Positions 27,506 through 40,560 of a DNA stretch of 64,000 nt are shown piece by piece. Position numbers and translations under genes: made by a program. The DNA is from Anagrus nilaparvatae. Taxonomy: Eukaryota; Arthropoda; Insecta; Hymenoptera; Mymaridae. Below the pieces are notes generated by a model. That model saw only the letters and a program-made list of their open reading frames with translations, searched no databases and had not been told where the DNA came from. The number at the start of each line of letters is the position of its first letter. Within the stretch, counting starts at the first letter, position 1. Location of the stretch: the NCBI GenBank assembly GCA_022575985.1, contig JAKSXM010000137.1, positions 18,184,001-18,248,000 of the forward strand, read 5' to 3'.

Positions 27506-30500
27506 AAAATACTGAAATAATTCTTATCAATTAAATACAAAAATAATGCAAAAAAATTTCTTTTATTTACCATAAATTCAGTATTGGTGTCTAAGTTTGC
27601 ATAAAAAGCGGGAAGAATTTATCTATGGAAAAAAAAGGTAAATTATATGATATTAAGCAGCCCCATACAAATTTTTAAATATCAAAGAAGCTGCCAATCC
27701 AAAATGTTGTGTAACAGCGGGAATGTTAAGGATGCTTGGTTACAATAGCAAGTTTAAAAATTACTGAAACTGTTCGTAATTACCGTGGGTCATAAATAAA
27801 TAACATATAAAAAGAGGTTTATATTAGCAGTTTAAGTCTTTGATATTAATTCTTATCATTTAAAGACTGTTAGAGCCAAAAATAATGCAAAAAATTCTTT
27901 TATTTACCATAATTTCAGTATTGTTTCTCTGCTTGCATAAAGTGCGGGAAGAATTTACCTAATGGAATATAAATAAGGTAATTTATATGATATTCAGCTG
28001 CCCTATAAAACCTTTAAACATCAAAGAACCTGCAAGTTCAAAATGTTGTGTAACAGTGGGAATGTTAAGGATGCTTGGTTTCAATAGCAAGTTTAAAAAT
28101 TACTGAAACTGCTCGTAATGACCGTGGATCATAATTAAATAAGTAAAAAAAGAGGTTTATATTAACAGTTTAAGTCATTGTTATTAATTCTTATCTTTTA
28201 AAGACTGTTAGAGCCAAAAATAATGCAAAAAAATTTCTTTTATTTACCATAATTCAGTATTGGTGTCTCAGTTTGCATAAAAAGCGGGAAGAATTTATCT
28301 ATTGGAAAAAAAAGGTAAATTATATGATATTAAGCAGCCCCATACAAATTTTTAAATATCAAAGAAGCTGCCAATCCAAAATGTTGTGTAACAGTGGGAA
28401 TGTTACGGATGCATGGCTACAATAGCAAGTTTAAAAATTACTGAAACTGATCGTAATTACCGGTGGTCATAATTAAATAAGTAAAAAAAGAGGTTTATAT
28501 TAACAGTTTAAGTCTTTGATATTAATTCTTATCATTTAGAGACTGTTAGAGCCAAAAATAATGCGAAAAAATTTCTTTTATTTACCATATATTCAGTATT
28601 GGTTTTTCAGTTTGCATAAAAAGTGGGAAGAATTTATCTATTGGAAAAAAAAGGTAAATTATATGATATTAAGCAGCCTCATACAAATTTTTAAATATCA
28701 AAGAAGATGCCAGTCCAAAATGTTGTGAAACAGTGAGAATGTTAAGGCTGCTTGGTTACAATAGCAAGTTTAAAAAATACTGAAACTGCTCGTATCTACC
28801 GTGGGTCATAATTAAATTAGTAAAAAAAGAGGTTTATATTAACAGTTTAAGTCTTTGAGCCAAAAATAATGCGAAAAAATTTCTTTTATTTACCATATAT
28901 TCAGTATTGGTTTTTTAGTTTGCATAAAAAGTGGGAAGAATTTATCTATTTGAAAAAAAAGGTAAATTATATGATATTAAGCAGCCTCATACAAATTTTT
29001 AAATATCAAAGAAGCTGCCAGTCCAAAATGTTGTGTAACAGTGGGAATGTTAAAATAGCAAGTTTAAAAAATACTGAAACTGCTCGTATCTACCGTGGGT
29101 CATAATTAAATTAGTAAAAAAAGTGGTTTATATTAACAGTTTAAGTCTTTGATATTCATTCTAATCATTTTAAGACTGTAAGAGCCAAAAATAATGCAAA
29201 AAAAATTTATTTTATTTACCATAAATTTAGTATTGGTTTCTCTGCTTGCATAAAAAGCGGGATGAATTTACCTAATGGAAAAAAAGGTAAATTCTATGAT
29301 ATTAAGCAGGCTCATACAAATTTTTAAATATCAACTAAGCTGCCAGTCCAAAATGTTGTGTAACAGTGGGAATGTTAAGGATGCTTGGTTTCAATAGCAA
29401 GTTTAAAAATTACTGAAACTGCTCGTAATGTCATTATTAATTAAGTAAAAAAGAGGTTTATATTAACAGATTAAGTCATTGATATTAATTCTTATCATTT
29501 AAAGACTTTTAGAGCCAAAAATAATGCAAAAAAATTTATTTTATTTACCATAAATTCAGTATTGGTTTCTCAGCTTGCATAAATAGCGGGAAGAATTCAT
29601 CTATTGGAAAAAAAAGGTAAATTATATAATATTAAGCAGCCTCATACAAATTTTTAAATATCAAAGAAGCTGCTAGTCCAAAATGTTGTGTAACAGTGGG
29701 AATGTTAAGCATACTTGGTTTCAATAGCAAGATTAAAAATTACTGAAACTGCTCGTAATTACCGTGGGTCACAATTAAATTAGTAAAAAAAGTGGTTGAT
29801 ATTAACAGTTTAAGTCTTTGATATTCATTCTAATCATTTTAAGACTGTAAGCGAGCCAAAAATAATGCAAAAAAAATTTATTTTATTTACCATAAATTTA
29901 GTATTGGTTTCTCTGCTTGCATAAAAAGCGGGAAGAATTTACCAAATGGAAAAAAAAGGTAAATTCTATGATATTAAGCAGGCTCATACAAATTTTTAAA
30001 TATCAACTAAGCTGCCAGTCCAAAATGTTGTGTAATAGTGGGAATGTTAAGGATGCTTGGTTTCAATAGCAAGTTTAAAAATTACTGAAACTGCTCGTAA
30101 TGACCGTGGATCATAATTAAATAAGTAAAAAAAGAGGTTTATATTAACAGTTTAAGTCATTGTTATTAATTCTTATCTTTTAAAGACTGTTAGAGCCAAA
30201 AATAATGCAAAGAAATTTCTTATTATTATTATTATTATTATTTATTTCCAGTTAAAATTACATTACAAAATATACAAATTGTGAATGTAACCCAAAGGGG
30301 CAAATGCCGTGTATGGGTCTGGCTTAACAAAAAAATATCTAATACTTAAAAGTAAATAAAACAATTTAAAATATAATAAAAGAATAAAAAAAAAATATTA
30401 TAATAATAATTAATAATTATAAATCACAGTTGTTTAATTTAGAATAGAGATAGTGTGATACACCTTTGTACTTTAAAGTATGCTAAATCAGTTTAATATC

Positions 30501-33500
30501 GAAAGTATCATGCGTTCATATATAATGTTTGAAAGTAACCAATTTTTTAGATACTGATTTCTTGTCTTACGGCTCAAGATAAGGCTCTTTAGATTATTAG
30601 GTAGTAAATTAAATAGCTTATAAGATACAAAATCAAAACATTTATACATATATTTACCATAATTCAGTATTGGTGTCTCAGTTTGTATAAAATGCGGGAA
30701 GAATTTATCTATTGGAAAAAAAAGGTAAATTATATGATATTAAGCAGCCCCATACAAATTTTTAAATATCAAAGAAGCTGCCAGTCCAAAATGTTGTGTA
30801 ACAGTGGGAATGTTAAGTATGCTTGGCTACAATAGCAAGTTTAAAAATTAATGAAACTATTCGTAATTACCGTGGGTCATAAATAAATAACATAAAAAAA
30901 GAGGTTTATATTAACAGTTTATGTCTTTGATATTAATTCTTATCATTTAAAGACTGTTAGAGCCAAAAATAATGCAAAAAAATTTCTTTTATGTACCATA
31001 ATTTCAGTATCGGTTTCTCTGCTTGCATAAAATGCGGGAAGAATTTACCTAATGGAATATAAAGGTAATTTATATGATATTCAGCTGCCTATAATACCTT
31101 TAAATATCAAAGATCCTGCAAGTTCAAAATGTTGTGTAACAGTGGGAATGTTAAGGATGCTTGGTTTCAATAGCAAGTTTAAAAATTACTGAAACTGCTC
31201 GTAATGACCGTGGATCATAATTAAATAAGTAAAAAAAGAGGTTTATATTAACAGTTTAAGTCATTGTTATTAATTCTTATCATTTAAAGATTGTTAGAGC
31301 CAAAAATAATGCAAAAAAATTTCTTTTATTTACCATAAATTCAGTATTGGTGTCTCAGTTTGCATAAAAAGCGGGAAGAATTTATCTATTGGAAAAAAAA
31401 GGTAAATTATATGATATTAAGCAGCCCCATACAAATTTTTAAATATCAAAGAAGCTGCCAGTCCAAAATGTTGTGTAACAGTGGGAATGTTAAGTATGCT
31501 TGGCTACAATAGCAAGTTTAAAAATTAATGAAACTATTCGTAATTACCGTGGGTCATAAATAAATAACATAAAAAAAGAGGTTTATATTAACAGTTTATG
31601 TCTTTGATATTAATTCTTATCATTTAAAGACTGTTAGAGCCAAAAATATTGCAAAAAAATTTCTTTTATTTACCATAAATTCAGTATTGGTTTCTCAGCT
31701 TGCATAAATAGCGGGAAGAATTTATCTATTGATAAAAAAAGGTAAATTATATGATATTAAGCAGCCCCATACAAATTTTTAAATATCAAAGAAGCTGCCA
31801 GTCCAAAATATTGTGTAACAGTGGGAATGTTAAGTATGCTTGGTTACAATAGCAAGTTTAAAAATTACTGAAACTGCTCGTAATTACCGTGGGTCATAAA
31901 TAAATAAGTAAAAAAAAAAGTTTATATTAACAGTTTATGTCTTTGATATTAATTCTTATCATTTAAAGACTGTTAGAGCCAAAAATAATGCAAAAAAATT
32001 TCTTTTATGTACCATAATTTCAGTTTTGGTTTCTCTGCTTGCATAAAATGCGGGAAGAATTTACCTAATGGAATATAAAGGTAATTTATATGATATTCAG
32101 CCTGCCCTATAATACCTTTAAATATCAAGGATCCTGCAAGTTCAAAATGTTGTGTAACAGTCGGAATGTTAAGGATGCTTGGTTTCAATAGCAAGTTTAA
32201 AAATTACTGAAACTGCTCGTAATGACCGTGGATCATAATTAAATAAGTAAAAAAAGAGGTTTATATTAACAGTTTAAGTCTCTGATATTAATTCTTATCT
32301 TTTAAAGACTGTTAGAGCCAAAAATAATGCGAAAAAATTTCTTTTATTTACCATATATTCGGTATTGGTTTTTCAGTTTGCATAAAAAGTGGGAAGAATT
32401 TATCTATTTGAAAAAAAAGGTAAATTATATGATATTAAGCAGCCTCATACAATTTTTTAAATATCAAAGAAGCTGCCAGTCCAAAATGTTGTGTAACAGT
32501 GGGAATGTTAAGGATGCTTGGTTACAATAGCAAGTTTAAAAAATACTGAAACTGCTCGTATCTACCGTGGGTCATAATTAAATTAGTAAAAAAAGTGGTT
32601 TATATTAACAGTTTAAGTCTTTGATATTCATTCTAATCATTTTAAGACTGTAAGAGCCAAAAATAATGCAAAAAAAATTTATTTTATTTACCATAAATTT
32701 AGTATTGGTTTCTCTGCTTGCATAAAAAGCGGGAAGAATTTACCAAATGGAAAAGAAGGTAAATTCTATGATATTAAGCAGGCTCATACAAATTTTTAAA
32801 TATCAAAGAAGCTGCCAGTCCAAAATGTTGTGTAACAGTGGGAATGTTAAGGATGCTTGGTTACAATAGCAAGTTTAAAAATTACTTAAACAGCTCATAA
32901 TTACCGCGAGTCATAATTAAATAAGTAAAAAAGAGGTTTGTTTTAACAGTTTAAGTCTTTGATATTCATTCTAATCATTTTAAGACTGTTAGAGCAAAAA
33001 TAATACAAAAAAATTTTATTTATTTACCATATTCAGTATTGGTTTCTCAGCTTGCATAAATAGCGGGAAGAATTCATCTATTGGAAAAAAAAGGTAAATT
33101 ATATAATATTAAGCAGCCTCATACAAATTTTTAAATATCAAGGAAGCTGCTAGTCCAAAATGTTGTGTAACAGTGGGAATGTTAAGCATACTTGGTTTCA
33201 ATAGCAAGATTAAAAATTACTGAAACTGCTCGTAATGACCGTGGATCATAATTAAATACGTAAAAAAAGAGGTTTATATTAACAGATTAAGTCATTGATA
33301 TTAATTCTTAGCATTTAAAGACTTTTAGAGCCAAAAATAATGCAGAAAAATTTATTTTATTTACCATAAATTCAGTATTGGTGTCTCAGTTTGCATAAAA
33401 AGCGGGAAGAATTTATCTATGGAAAAAAAAGGTAAATTATATGATATTAAGCAGGCTCATACAAATTTTTAAATATCAACTAAGCTGCCAGTTTAAAATG

Positions 33501-36493
33501 TTGTGTAACAGTGGGAATGTTACGGATGCTTGGTTACAATAGCAAGTTTAAAAATTGCTGAAACTGATCGTAATTACCGGTGGTCATAATTAAATAAGTA
33601 AAAAAAGAGGTTTATATTAACAGTTTAAGTCTTTCATATTAATTCTTATCATTTAAAGACTGTTAGAGCCAAAAATAATGCGAAAAAATTTCTTTTATTT
33701 ACCATATATTCAGTATTGGTTTTTAAGTTTGCATAAAAAGTGGGAAGTATTTATCTATTGGAAAATAAAGGTAAATTATATGATATTAAGCAGGCTCATA
33801 CAAATTTTTAAATATCAACTAAGCTGCCAGTCCAAAATGTTGTGTAACAGTGGGAATGTTAAGGATGCTTGGTTACAATAACAAGTTTAAAAATTACTGA
33901 AACTGCTCGTAATTACCGTGGGTCATAAATAAATAAGTAAAAAAAAAAGTTTATATTAACAGTTTATGTCTTTGATATTAATTCTTATCATTTAAAGACT
34001 GTTAGAGCCAAAAATAATGCAAAAAAATTTCTTTTATTTAACATAATTTCAGTATCGGTTTCTCTGCTTGCATAAAATGCGGGAAGAATTTACCTAATGG
34101 AATATAAAGGTAATTTATATGATATTCAGCCTGCCCTATTATACCTTTAAATATCAAAGATCCTGCAAGTTCAAAATGTTGTGTAACAGTGGGAATGTTA
34201 AGGATGCTTGGTTACAATAGCAAGTTTAAAAAATACTGAAACTGCTCGTATCTACCGTGGGTCATAATTAAATTAGTAAAAAAAGTGGTTTATATTAACA
34301 GTTTAAGTCTTTGATATTCATTCTAATCATTTTAAGACTGTAAGAGCCAAAAATAATGCAAAAAAAATTTATTTTATTTACCATAAATTTAGTATTGGTT
34401 TCTCTGCTTGCATAAAAAGCGGGAAGAATTTACCAAATGGAAAAGAAGGTAAATTCTATGATATTAAGCAGGCTCATACAAATTTTTAAATATCAACTAA
34501 GCTGCCAGTCCAAAATGTTGTGTAACAGTGGGAATGTTAAGGATGCTTGGTTTCAATAGCAAGATTAAAAATTACTGAAACTGCTCGTAATGACCGTGGA
34601 TCATAATTAAATACGTAAAAAAAGAGGTTTATATTAACAGATTAAGTCATTGATATTAATTCTTAGCATTTAAAGACTTTTAGAGCCAAAAATAATGCAG
34701 AAAAATTTATTTTATTTACCATAAATTCAGTATTGGTGTCTCAGTTTGCATAAAAAGCGGGAAGAATTTATCTATGGAAAAAAAAGGTAAATTATATGAT
34801 ATTAAGCAGCCCCATACAAATTTTTAAATATCAAAGAAGCTGCCGATCCAAAATGTTGTGTAATAGTGGGAATGTTAAGGATGCTTGGTTACAATAGCAA
34901 GTTTAAAAATTACTTAAACAGCTCATAATTACCGCGAGTCATAATTAAATAAGTAAAAAAGAGGTTTGTTTTAACAGTTTAAGTCTTTGATATTCATTCT
35001 AATCATTTTAAGACTGTTAGAGCCAAAAATAATACAAAAAAATTTTATTTATTTACCATATTCAGTATTGGTTTCTCAGTTTGCATAAAAAGTGGGAAGA
35101 ATTAATCTATTGGAAAAAAAGGTAAATTCTATGATATTAAGCAGGCTCATACAAATTTTTAAATATCAACTAAGCTGCCAGTTTAAAATGTTGTGTAACA
35201 GTGGGAATGTTACGGATGCTTGGTTACAATAGCAAGTTTAAAAATTGCTGAAACTGATCGTAATTACCGGTGGTCATAATTAAATAAGTAAAAAAAGAGG
35301 TTTATATTAACAGTTTAAGTCTTTCATATTAATTCTTATCATTTAAAGACTGTTAGAGCCAAAAATAATGCGAAAAAATTTCTTTTATTTACCATATATT
35401 CAGTATTGGTTTTTAAGTTTGCATAAAAAGTGGGAAGTATTTATCTATTGGAAAATAAAGGTAAATTATATGATATTAAGCAGGCTCATACAAATTTTTA
35501 AATATCAACTAAGCTGCCAGTCCAAAATGTTGTGTAACAGTGGGAATGTTAAGGATGCTTGGTTACAATAGCAAGTTTAAAAATTACTGAAACTGCTCGT
35601 AATTACCGTGGGTCATAAATAAATAAGTAAAAAAAAAAGTTTATATTAACAGTTTATGTCTTTGATATTAATTCTTATAATTTAAAGACTGTTAGAGCCA
35701 AAAATAATGCAAAAAAATTTCTTTTATTTACCATAATTTCAGTATCGGTTTCTCTGCTTGCATAAAATGCGGGAAGAATTTACCTAATGGAATATAAAGG
35801 TAATTTATATGATATTCAGCTGCCTATAATACCTTTAAATATCAAAGATCCTGCAAGTTCAAAATGTTGTGAACAGTGGGAATGTTAAGGATGCTTTGTT
35901 TCAATAGCAAGTTTATAAATTACTGAAACTGCTCGTAATGACCGTGGATCATAATTAAATAAGTAAAAAAAGAGGTTTATATTAACAGTTTAAGTCATTG
36001 TTATTAATTCTTATCATTTAAAGACTGTTAGAGCCAAAAATAATGCAAAAAAATTTCTTTTATTTACCATAAATTCAGTATTGGTGTCTCAGTTTGCATA
36101 AAAAGCGGGAAGAATTTATCTACTGGAAAAAAAGGTAAATTCTATGATATTAAGCAGGTTCATACAAATTTTTAAATATCAACTAAGCTGCCAGTTCAAA
36201 ATGTTGTGTAACAGTGTGAATGTTAAGGATGCTTGGTTACAATAGCAAGTTTAAAAATTACTGAAACTGCTCGTAATGACCGTGGATCATAATTAAATAA
36301 GTAAAAAAAGAGATTTATATTAACAGTTTAAGTCTTTGATATTCATTCTAATCATTTTAAGACTATAAGAGCCAAAAATAATGCCAAAAAAATTTTTTTT
36401 TATTTGCCATAAATTCAGTATTGGTTTCTCTGCTTGCATAAAATGCGGGAAGAATTTACCTAATAGAATATAAAGGTAATTTATATGATATTC
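27506..36493. repeat. Satellite array, monomer about 338 bp, about 25 copies
   Basis: Head-to-tail copies of one AT-rich unit run through this block. Landmarks in each unit are GAGCCAAAAATAATGCAAAA, TTTACCATAAATTCAGTATT, GCATAAAAAGCGGGAAGAAT, CCAAAATGTTGTGTAACAG and AGAGGTTTATATTAACAG. Several monomer types alternate, and the stretch around 33.7 kb reappears 1,690 bp later (35.4 kb), which is five monomers, so part of the array has higher-order structure. A LINE fragment interrupts it at about 30.2-30.65 kb. Some monomers carry a 67-codon ORF (for example 33678-33881 and 35368-35571), but other monomers break it, so I do not call it a gene. Confidence 0.93.
30215..30648 (-). mobile_element. 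3' end of a non-LTR retrotransposon (LINE) inserted in the satellite
   Basis: On the minus strand the segment reads as the C-terminus of a LINE reverse-transcriptase ORF (LFNLLPNNLKSLILSRKTRN, then YLKNWLLSN; stop at 30488-30490). A 3' UTR follows, ending in a (TAA)n tail that shows as (TTA)n at about 30219-30240 on the plus strand. The satellite unit is split between AAATTTCTT and TATTTACC. The copy is strongly 5'-truncated and has no catalytic domain. The pattern of hydrophobic and LP residues is like that of the Jockey/CR1 group; a finer clade call is not possible. Confidence 0.75.
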
Positions 36494-36691
36494 AGCTCTA
36501 ACAGTCTTTAAATGATTAGAATGAATATCAAAGACTTAATCTGTTAATATAAACCTCTTTTTTACTTAATTAATAATGACATTACGAGCAGTTTCAGTAA
36601 TTTTTAAACTTGCTATTGATGTAACCAAGTATACTTAACATTCCCACTGTTACACAACATTTTGGACTGGCAGCTTCTTTGATATTTAAAA
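36494..36691. repeat. Inverted satellite segment at the right end of the array
   Basis: From CTAACAGTCTTTAAATGA onwards the sequence is the complement of the satellite unit (for example ATGACATTACGAGCAGTTTC and ATTCCCACTGTTACACAAC). The array therefore ends with a partial monomer in opposite orientation. Confidence 0.88.
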
Positions 36692-39600
36692 TTTAATAAA
36701 TATAAAAAATACTTTTAAAAGTTAATAGAAATGTATGTGTGATTGCATGCTTGTAATCGGTGATACCTGTGGCATATTGAAGTATTAAGCTCATTGTTTG
36801 AGGAACCTTAGTGCCAGCTAGTTGGCAGGGTATTTTTTTATTGTGGTAAATAGTATAAGAAAATATTTAAAATAAAAAGTTATTCATTAATTTATACACA
36901 TTTTTGATTTCTTAAAAAAATAGAAAAATTTGAAAAATTATGATGAAAAAATTTTATTTCTTTCCAAAGTTTTTATTAATTGAAAAAAATGTTATATAAA
37001 TGAAAAACAGCTTACAGATTATGAAAATTATTAATCTATTTTGAAAATATACTTTTAGTATGATGACATAATATTTTTATAAAATAATCTAAAATTTTAG
37101 CCAAAACATAACAAAGTTTTGTATTATAGGTTAATAAACTCATATATACGATTAAATGGAATTTAATATCATTAGTGAAATATGTGTATATTAGCTTGGT
37201 TGTTAGTTTGAAAATATAATTATTTGTGGACATTGAAATAACTCGGAAATAACGAATGCGATCCCAAAAGTTTTGCTACTTTTTAGCTCATAATAAAACT
37301 TTTACATGCACTGTCTGGTTGCTCTATTTGTATTTTTAAGCAAATTCTAGGAAATTATGCATAAAAGCAGAGCAATCTGATAGTGTGATCTAATAAAATT
37401 CCAATTATATGTAATTAACCCATTCATAACGCCCAATCAACGCATTTAAGCCACTTGGATATTTTTTGATGAAAAAATCATTATTAATAGACTAAAACCT
37501 AAACTTATAATAATTAAAAAGCAATGTATGGAATCTTATTTTAGTAAATTAATTTTTACTAGTCACTCCATTCATAAAAAAAAAATAAATAATTTTCTGG
37601 TGTTAAATCTAATTTTGAAATACAATTATTGAAATGATATTATAACTATTCTTTATCTAATCAAAATATTTAAATTTTAAAATAATTTTAATAATTCATA
37701 ATGTTTATATAGTAAAATAATGTAAATTTTGTTGAAATGTGCATATACAATTATATGTGCAAATAAGCATTTTTTTAACGATTTATTTACCTAATACAAA
37801 TGTTTTTTTATATATTTTTCTCGTATGATTACAATACAAGAATCATCTAGTATGTACTTATAAGGAACAACGATGATATAATTTACTTAAAAATATAAAA
37901 TGACGATATGAATAGAACAAGTATTATTTTTATTTATTAAAAATTTTATTTATTTTTTTCTTAAATAAAAATAATATTAATTATCATAAATTACTATTAT
38001 GCTATTAAATATTTTGTTTAATATAATATTATTGTCTATATTTAAAATTTTATTTATTTCAAACGTCATTTTTCTCGTCATTTTTAATTAAATTTAAAAA
38101 TATTGTTTCTTTAGTATATCATATAAATAATGCAAAATATATTACATTACCAGATTGTTCTATTTACTATCAGAAAAAATGATGCTGATTTTTATAGACT
38201 GACAAAATATCTCTATTACGAAAAAAAAACTTTGTCCTGGATTGGAAAAAAAGCTCGAAAAAAAGTAAATAAAAAATAAATATTTTAGCATTAGCATTAT
38301 ATACAAAATTTTCTCGAAAGAGAAATGACTTTTAAGTAGTATAAATATAAGACTTGATAAATTTATTTTAAAGAATTAACATATTATTTTAAATTATTAA
38401 TTATTTATTGAACCTAATAATATCTTTTGAATAGTTCATAGCCTTTAAATTCATCCGGATTTATTTGTTTTTGTACTTTATTTTCCATTTTCTTATTATA
38501 AACATGATAATATATTTCAATTGCTTTTGTAACCTACTTTTTAATAAAAATTTTCTCGCAAATGAAATGAATTTTAAAACTTATATAAATCTGTAAAAAA
38601 TGAATTTTTTAAATATTTATGCATGTGACTATTAATATAGATTTTTCCAAACACTGAATTGTTTTTCTCTATATACCATGCACTGAATGTTCAACAAAAT
38701 TCTGGGGGCCCTTCCTAATGGTTTAATTAGTTGCCAGTAGGCTATTACTGTGCCTATACGGAGAATCAGGCACCGATAAAACTAACTAGGTGAGATTTTT
38801 CTTTCCCCAATATATTCCAAAGAAGGTGGGTATGCCAATATATTTGGAATAGATTGTTTCACTTTTTTCAAACTTTAAATATTCATTTTCAACATCTGAT
38901 ACTAATTTTTTTCACTTTTAGTAATATTTTGAATGTATTTTAAAAATTATTAAACTTTCACTTCTACTTTAGGGATTTATATCTTTATTCAGGGGTTGCA
39001 GATAAAAACAGACTTCAGAAATGAAAAGATCGATCCAAAAAATTTGCTGAGTGAGATTTTTAGCCCAAAAGATACAGTTTTTCAAATCGAAAAATTCATA
39101 TATCCAAGAAATGTCGAACGGGCCTTAATTGGTGAGCTTTTTGAGTAAAACATAAAAATTTATCGTAAAATAGTGATTTGACTGGATCCATCACTCTATG
39201 GAATATAATTTATGAAAATATCTAGGCATGATTATTAAGCCTTAAGGTCTATCAAAATTTATGTAATGTGGAACGTTGAAATTTATACATTAACCATCAT
39301 GAGTCTGTTTGATCAGTTAGGGCATATTAAAAATTCCAAATCACAGTTACTGGAGTTAGACTAATGACAAAATAAAAAGCGTTTTAGGTGAATTGTACCA
39401 AGTACAAAGCCCTGCAAATAAAACCAAATACCCATAGATAAATTCAATTTCGTCCATTATATTGGATTTTTAAGAATTGCTTAAATATTCAACTGTAACA
39501 GTCTACCAGTGTACATATCCAAGCAATCAGTCTGATTAGATATATTTACGTAATTTATATATTTATCTAATAAATTATATCATTTAAAAAGGATAAAAAT

Positions 39601-40160
39601 TAAATATCAGATAAGCATTTATATATAAATAATATTAGGGAGCAGTAAGTAGTAGTAAAGTATTAATATAAATAAAAAGTCATAAATCATCTAACTATTT
39701 ATACAATAAAAAATCTAACAATAAAATGTAAATCTTTATTAATGCTATAAATCTATCATAATATGGCGCTAAAAAGTTTCTATAAAAAAAATTTCTTTTC
39801 TAAGCACAAAAGAATAATAAACCAGGAAAAGAGTATTAATAATAAAACTGCCTACTGTTAATTTTAAAAAAATGTCTCCGTGTTACTTTGATTTGACGTT
39901 TCAAGAGTAAAAATTATAAGGAAGCAGGAATTAAGCGTGGGTGTTAAAAAGAGGATTCCATTCTCTTTTTTTTATTAATAATAAATACTAAATAATATTT
40001 TAACACCTACGATAATTTTAAGTTAAATAATTTTTAATTTATGTAAGTAATAAATTTAAAATTTTTTGTTTTACTTATAAGGATTTAATTAAAAATTATT
40101 TCATTACTAATTTTTTTAAAAATATTTGCATTAGTCATTAATTTGCCGCCAATTTTTTTT
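36692..40160. other. Intergenic DNA between the satellite and the heat-shock gene
   Basis: No gene is supported here. ORFs are short and low-complexity. A less AT-biased patch at 36,730-36,840 and another at 38,690-38,830 have no identity I can assign. Confidence 0.4.
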
Positions 40161-40175
40161 TTTTGCAAAAAAACA

Positions 40176-40190
40176 CGAATGTTCTCGAAT
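40176..40190 (+). promoter_or_regulatory. Perfect three-unit heat-shock element
   Basis: CGAATGTTCTCGAAT reads nGAAn-nTTCn-nGAAn, the consensus HSF binding site with three alternating pentamers. It lies 371 bp upstream of the ATG of the small heat-shock gene, as expected for a proximal promoter with a long 5' UTR. Confidence 0.8.
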
Positions 40191-40560
40191 ATAACCGAAC
40201 ACCTACGATAGTATTACGAATTGACTATTAGCGTCCTCTAAGTTATTTAAAGAAGTGAGCCGGTGAAATTTGCTCATTATTATTTAAGCAACCGAGGAAT
40301 AAAGAAGTTACGCATTGTAATAAAATAATTAAAAAGTTGTTTTTTTTTAAGTTTCACTTTTTAAACGAAAAATTTGATACCTTGTTAACCTCCAAAGTTT
40401 CTTTTTATTAAAAAAGGACAATAATTATTACATTTAATATTCTTGGCTTTCGAGGTCAATTTTATTATAAAAAGTGTGTGAGATAAAAAATATTTAAAAA
40501 AAAATTTTTTTTAAGTGAAGGTGTTAATTAAGTTATAAAGTAATCGATAAAAAATATATA

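Noticed and set aside
28869..35571. Repeated 67-78 codon ORFs in the satellite as a gene family
   Set aside because: Most monomers interrupt the frame, there are no protein features, and the ORF follows monomer type. It is a by-product of the repeat.
36730..36840. Possible 7SL-like RNA (TGCATGCTTGTAATC phrase)
   Set aside because: Only a short phrase resembles SRP RNA. I could not fold an Alu domain or find an S domain.
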